The position numbers and the translations under genes were made by a program. 16,857 nucleotides of DNA, taken from Anaerolineaceae bacterium. Lineage in GTDB: Bacteria > Chloroflexota > Anaerolineae > Anaerolineales > Anaerolineaceae. Under the pieces are notes generated by a model. The model saw nothing but the letters and a program-made list of their open reading frames with translations. It did not search any database and was not told where the DNA came from. The DNA lies in assembly GCA_003448875.1 (NCBI GenBank), contig DLXG01000118.1:1-16857 (forward strand), in the 5' to 3' direction. The stretch's first letter is position 1; the number at the start of each line of letters is the position of its first letter. This document shows, piece by piece, positions 15,780 to 16,857 of this stretch.

Positions 15780-16857
15780 ATGACCGACCTAGTCAGACAG
15801 TTAACCAGCGACCTTCAAGAAAAAATTCAATCCTTTCAACCACAACTCGAAATCCGCAATGTTGGAACGGTGATCGAAGCAGGAGATGGAATTGCACAGG
15901 TTGAAGGACTGGCCGGTGTACAATCTCAGGAACTGGTTGAATTTGAAAATGGTGTGATGGGAATCGCCTTCAACCTTGAAAAAGACAGAGTGGGGGTGAC
16001 TATTTTAGGGGATTACCTGACTGTTTCGGAAGGTATGCAGGTTCGCTCTACCGGCCGGATTGCCTCCGTGCCGGTTGGTGATGGTCTGATTGGGCGGGTG
16101 GTCAATGCCTTGGGAGAGCCAATTGATGGCAAAGGCCCGATTGTGTTCAGCCGTTACCGCCCGTTGGAAAGAATTGCACCGGGTGTAGTTGAACGTCAAG
16201 ATGTGGATACGCCGGTGCAGACCGGTATCAAAGCGATTGATGCGATGATCCCGATTGGAAGAGGGCAACGCGAGTTAATTATTGGTGACCGTCAGACAGG
16301 TAAAACAGCAATTGCCATTGATACGATCATCAATCAAAAAGGGAAAGACCTGATTTGTATTTATGTAGCCATTGGTCAGAAAACATCCAAAGTAGCTCAG
16401 GTGATTGCTACCTTAGAAAAATATGGGGCTATGGCACATACTATTGTTGTCGCCGCTAACGCTTCAGACCCAGCTCCATTACAATACCTGGCTCCCTACT
16501 CTGGTTGTGCCATTGGCGAGGAGTTTATGGAACAAGGAAAGCACGCTCTGGTTATTTACGACGATCTCTACAAACATGCCTGGGCTTATCGGCAACTTTC
16601 CCTTCTACTCCGGCGTCCCCCAGGACGAGAAGCTTACCCTGGTGACATCTTTTACCTCCACAGCCGACTCCTGGAAAGAGCAGCTAAATTAGCCCCTGAA
16701 TATGGTGGTGGTTCCCTTACCGCCTTGCCGATAGTGGAAACCCAGGCTGGAGATGTTTCCGCTTATATACCCACTAATGTAATCTCTATCACCGATGGAC
16801 AAATCTACTTAGAAACTGACCTCTTCAATGCCGGTATTCGTCCAGCAATGAATGTTG
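15780..16857 (+). CDS. atpA: F1Fo ATP synthase alpha subunit, 3' partial
   Basis: Regulatory, nucleotide-binding subunit of the membrane ATP synthase. The reading frame is open from the ATG at 15780 to the window end (359 codons of an expected 500 or so). The N-terminal delta-binding helix and beta-barrel are followed by Walker A GDRQTGKT (169-176) and by [24 protein letters not shown], and the alpha-subunit signature region near [24 protein letters not shown] lies 4 bases before the ATG. Tyr264 stands in DDLYKHA where most alpha subunits have Ser. Codon choice shifts after about codon 200 (GCT for Ala 0 of 12 before, 13 of 22 after; CCG for Pro 6 of 8 before, 1 of 10 after). It follows ruvA after 140 bases and has its own promoter; no other atp gene is upstream. 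Confidence 0.96.
   Translation, partial: MTDLVRQLTSDLQEKIQSFQPQLEIRNVGTVIEAGDGIAQVEGLAGVQSQELVEFENGVMGIAFNLEKDRVGVTILGDYLTVSEGMQVRSTGRIASVPVGDGLIGRVVNALGEPIDGKGPIVFSRYRPLERIAPGVVERQDVDTPVQTGIKAIDAMIPIGRGQRELIIGDRQTGKTAIAIDTIINQKGKDLICIYVAIGQKTSKVAQVIATLEKYGAMAHTIVVAANASDPAPLQYLAPYSGCAIGEEFMEQGKHALVIYDDLYKHAWAYRQLSLLLRRPPGREAYPGDIFYLHSRLLERAAKLAPEYGGGSLTALPIVETQAGDVSAYIPTNVISITDGQIYLETDLFNAGIRPAMNV

Noticed and set aside
16423..16692. An 89-codon open frame in another frame of atpA
   Set aside because: It is a shadow of the atpA frame, which is continuous to the window end.

Overview
The window is about 16.9 kb of dense bacterial chromosome with mostly housekeeping genes. Gene content and protein style (YebC-RuvC-RlmB-RuvA cluster, sortases with a Pro/Thr-rich stalk, an AttH-like lipocalin with its own ABC transporter) suggest a member of the Chloroflexota, probably Anaerolineae. 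That placement is an inference from protein resemblance and was not tested by a search. I see no insertion sequence, prophage, CRISPR array or integron.

Left part (1-4693): the body of ligA (NAD+-dependent DNA ligase), whose N-terminus is split from the rest by an apparent one-base deletion in an A tract; a PUA-domain rRNA methyltransferase of the RlmI/RlmK type; the tmRNA gene ssrA on the minus strand with its own promoter, tag reading frame and terminator; and a CorA-type divalent cation channel.

Central part (4760-9374): a three-gene operon behind a near-consensus promoter. It encodes an ABC ATPase, a ten-segment FtsX/MacB-type permease of duplicated architecture, and a membrane-anchored AttH/CrtC-type lipocalin protein, with the last two genes overlapping by 8 bases. 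Together they look like an envelope system that extracts or hands over a hydrophobic ligand. A tRNA-Val(TAC) gene points back at the operon from the minus strand.

Right-centre (9454-12774): a fumarylacetoacetate-hydrolase family enzyme; a perfect-consensus promoter driving a roughly 170-base leader that ends in a strong intrinsic terminator just before an orphan OmpR-type response regulator; a class D/E-like sortase; and, tail to tail and overlapping by 7 bases, a short secreted protein that I read as a second, divergent sortase because it keeps the His...Thr-x-Cys...Arg order and spacing.

Right part (12934-16857): a yebC-ruvC-rlmB-ruvA operon in which an rRNA methyltransferase gene sits between two Holliday-junction genes with 4-base overlaps on each side, then atpA (F1 alpha subunit), open at the window end. 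The atpA codon choice changes sharply in mid-gene, which suggests recombination or an assembly join.

The items most worth a second look are the leader RNA with its terminator at 10294-10462, the divergent sortase at 12106-12774, the mid-gene codon switch in atpA, and the ligA frameshift.
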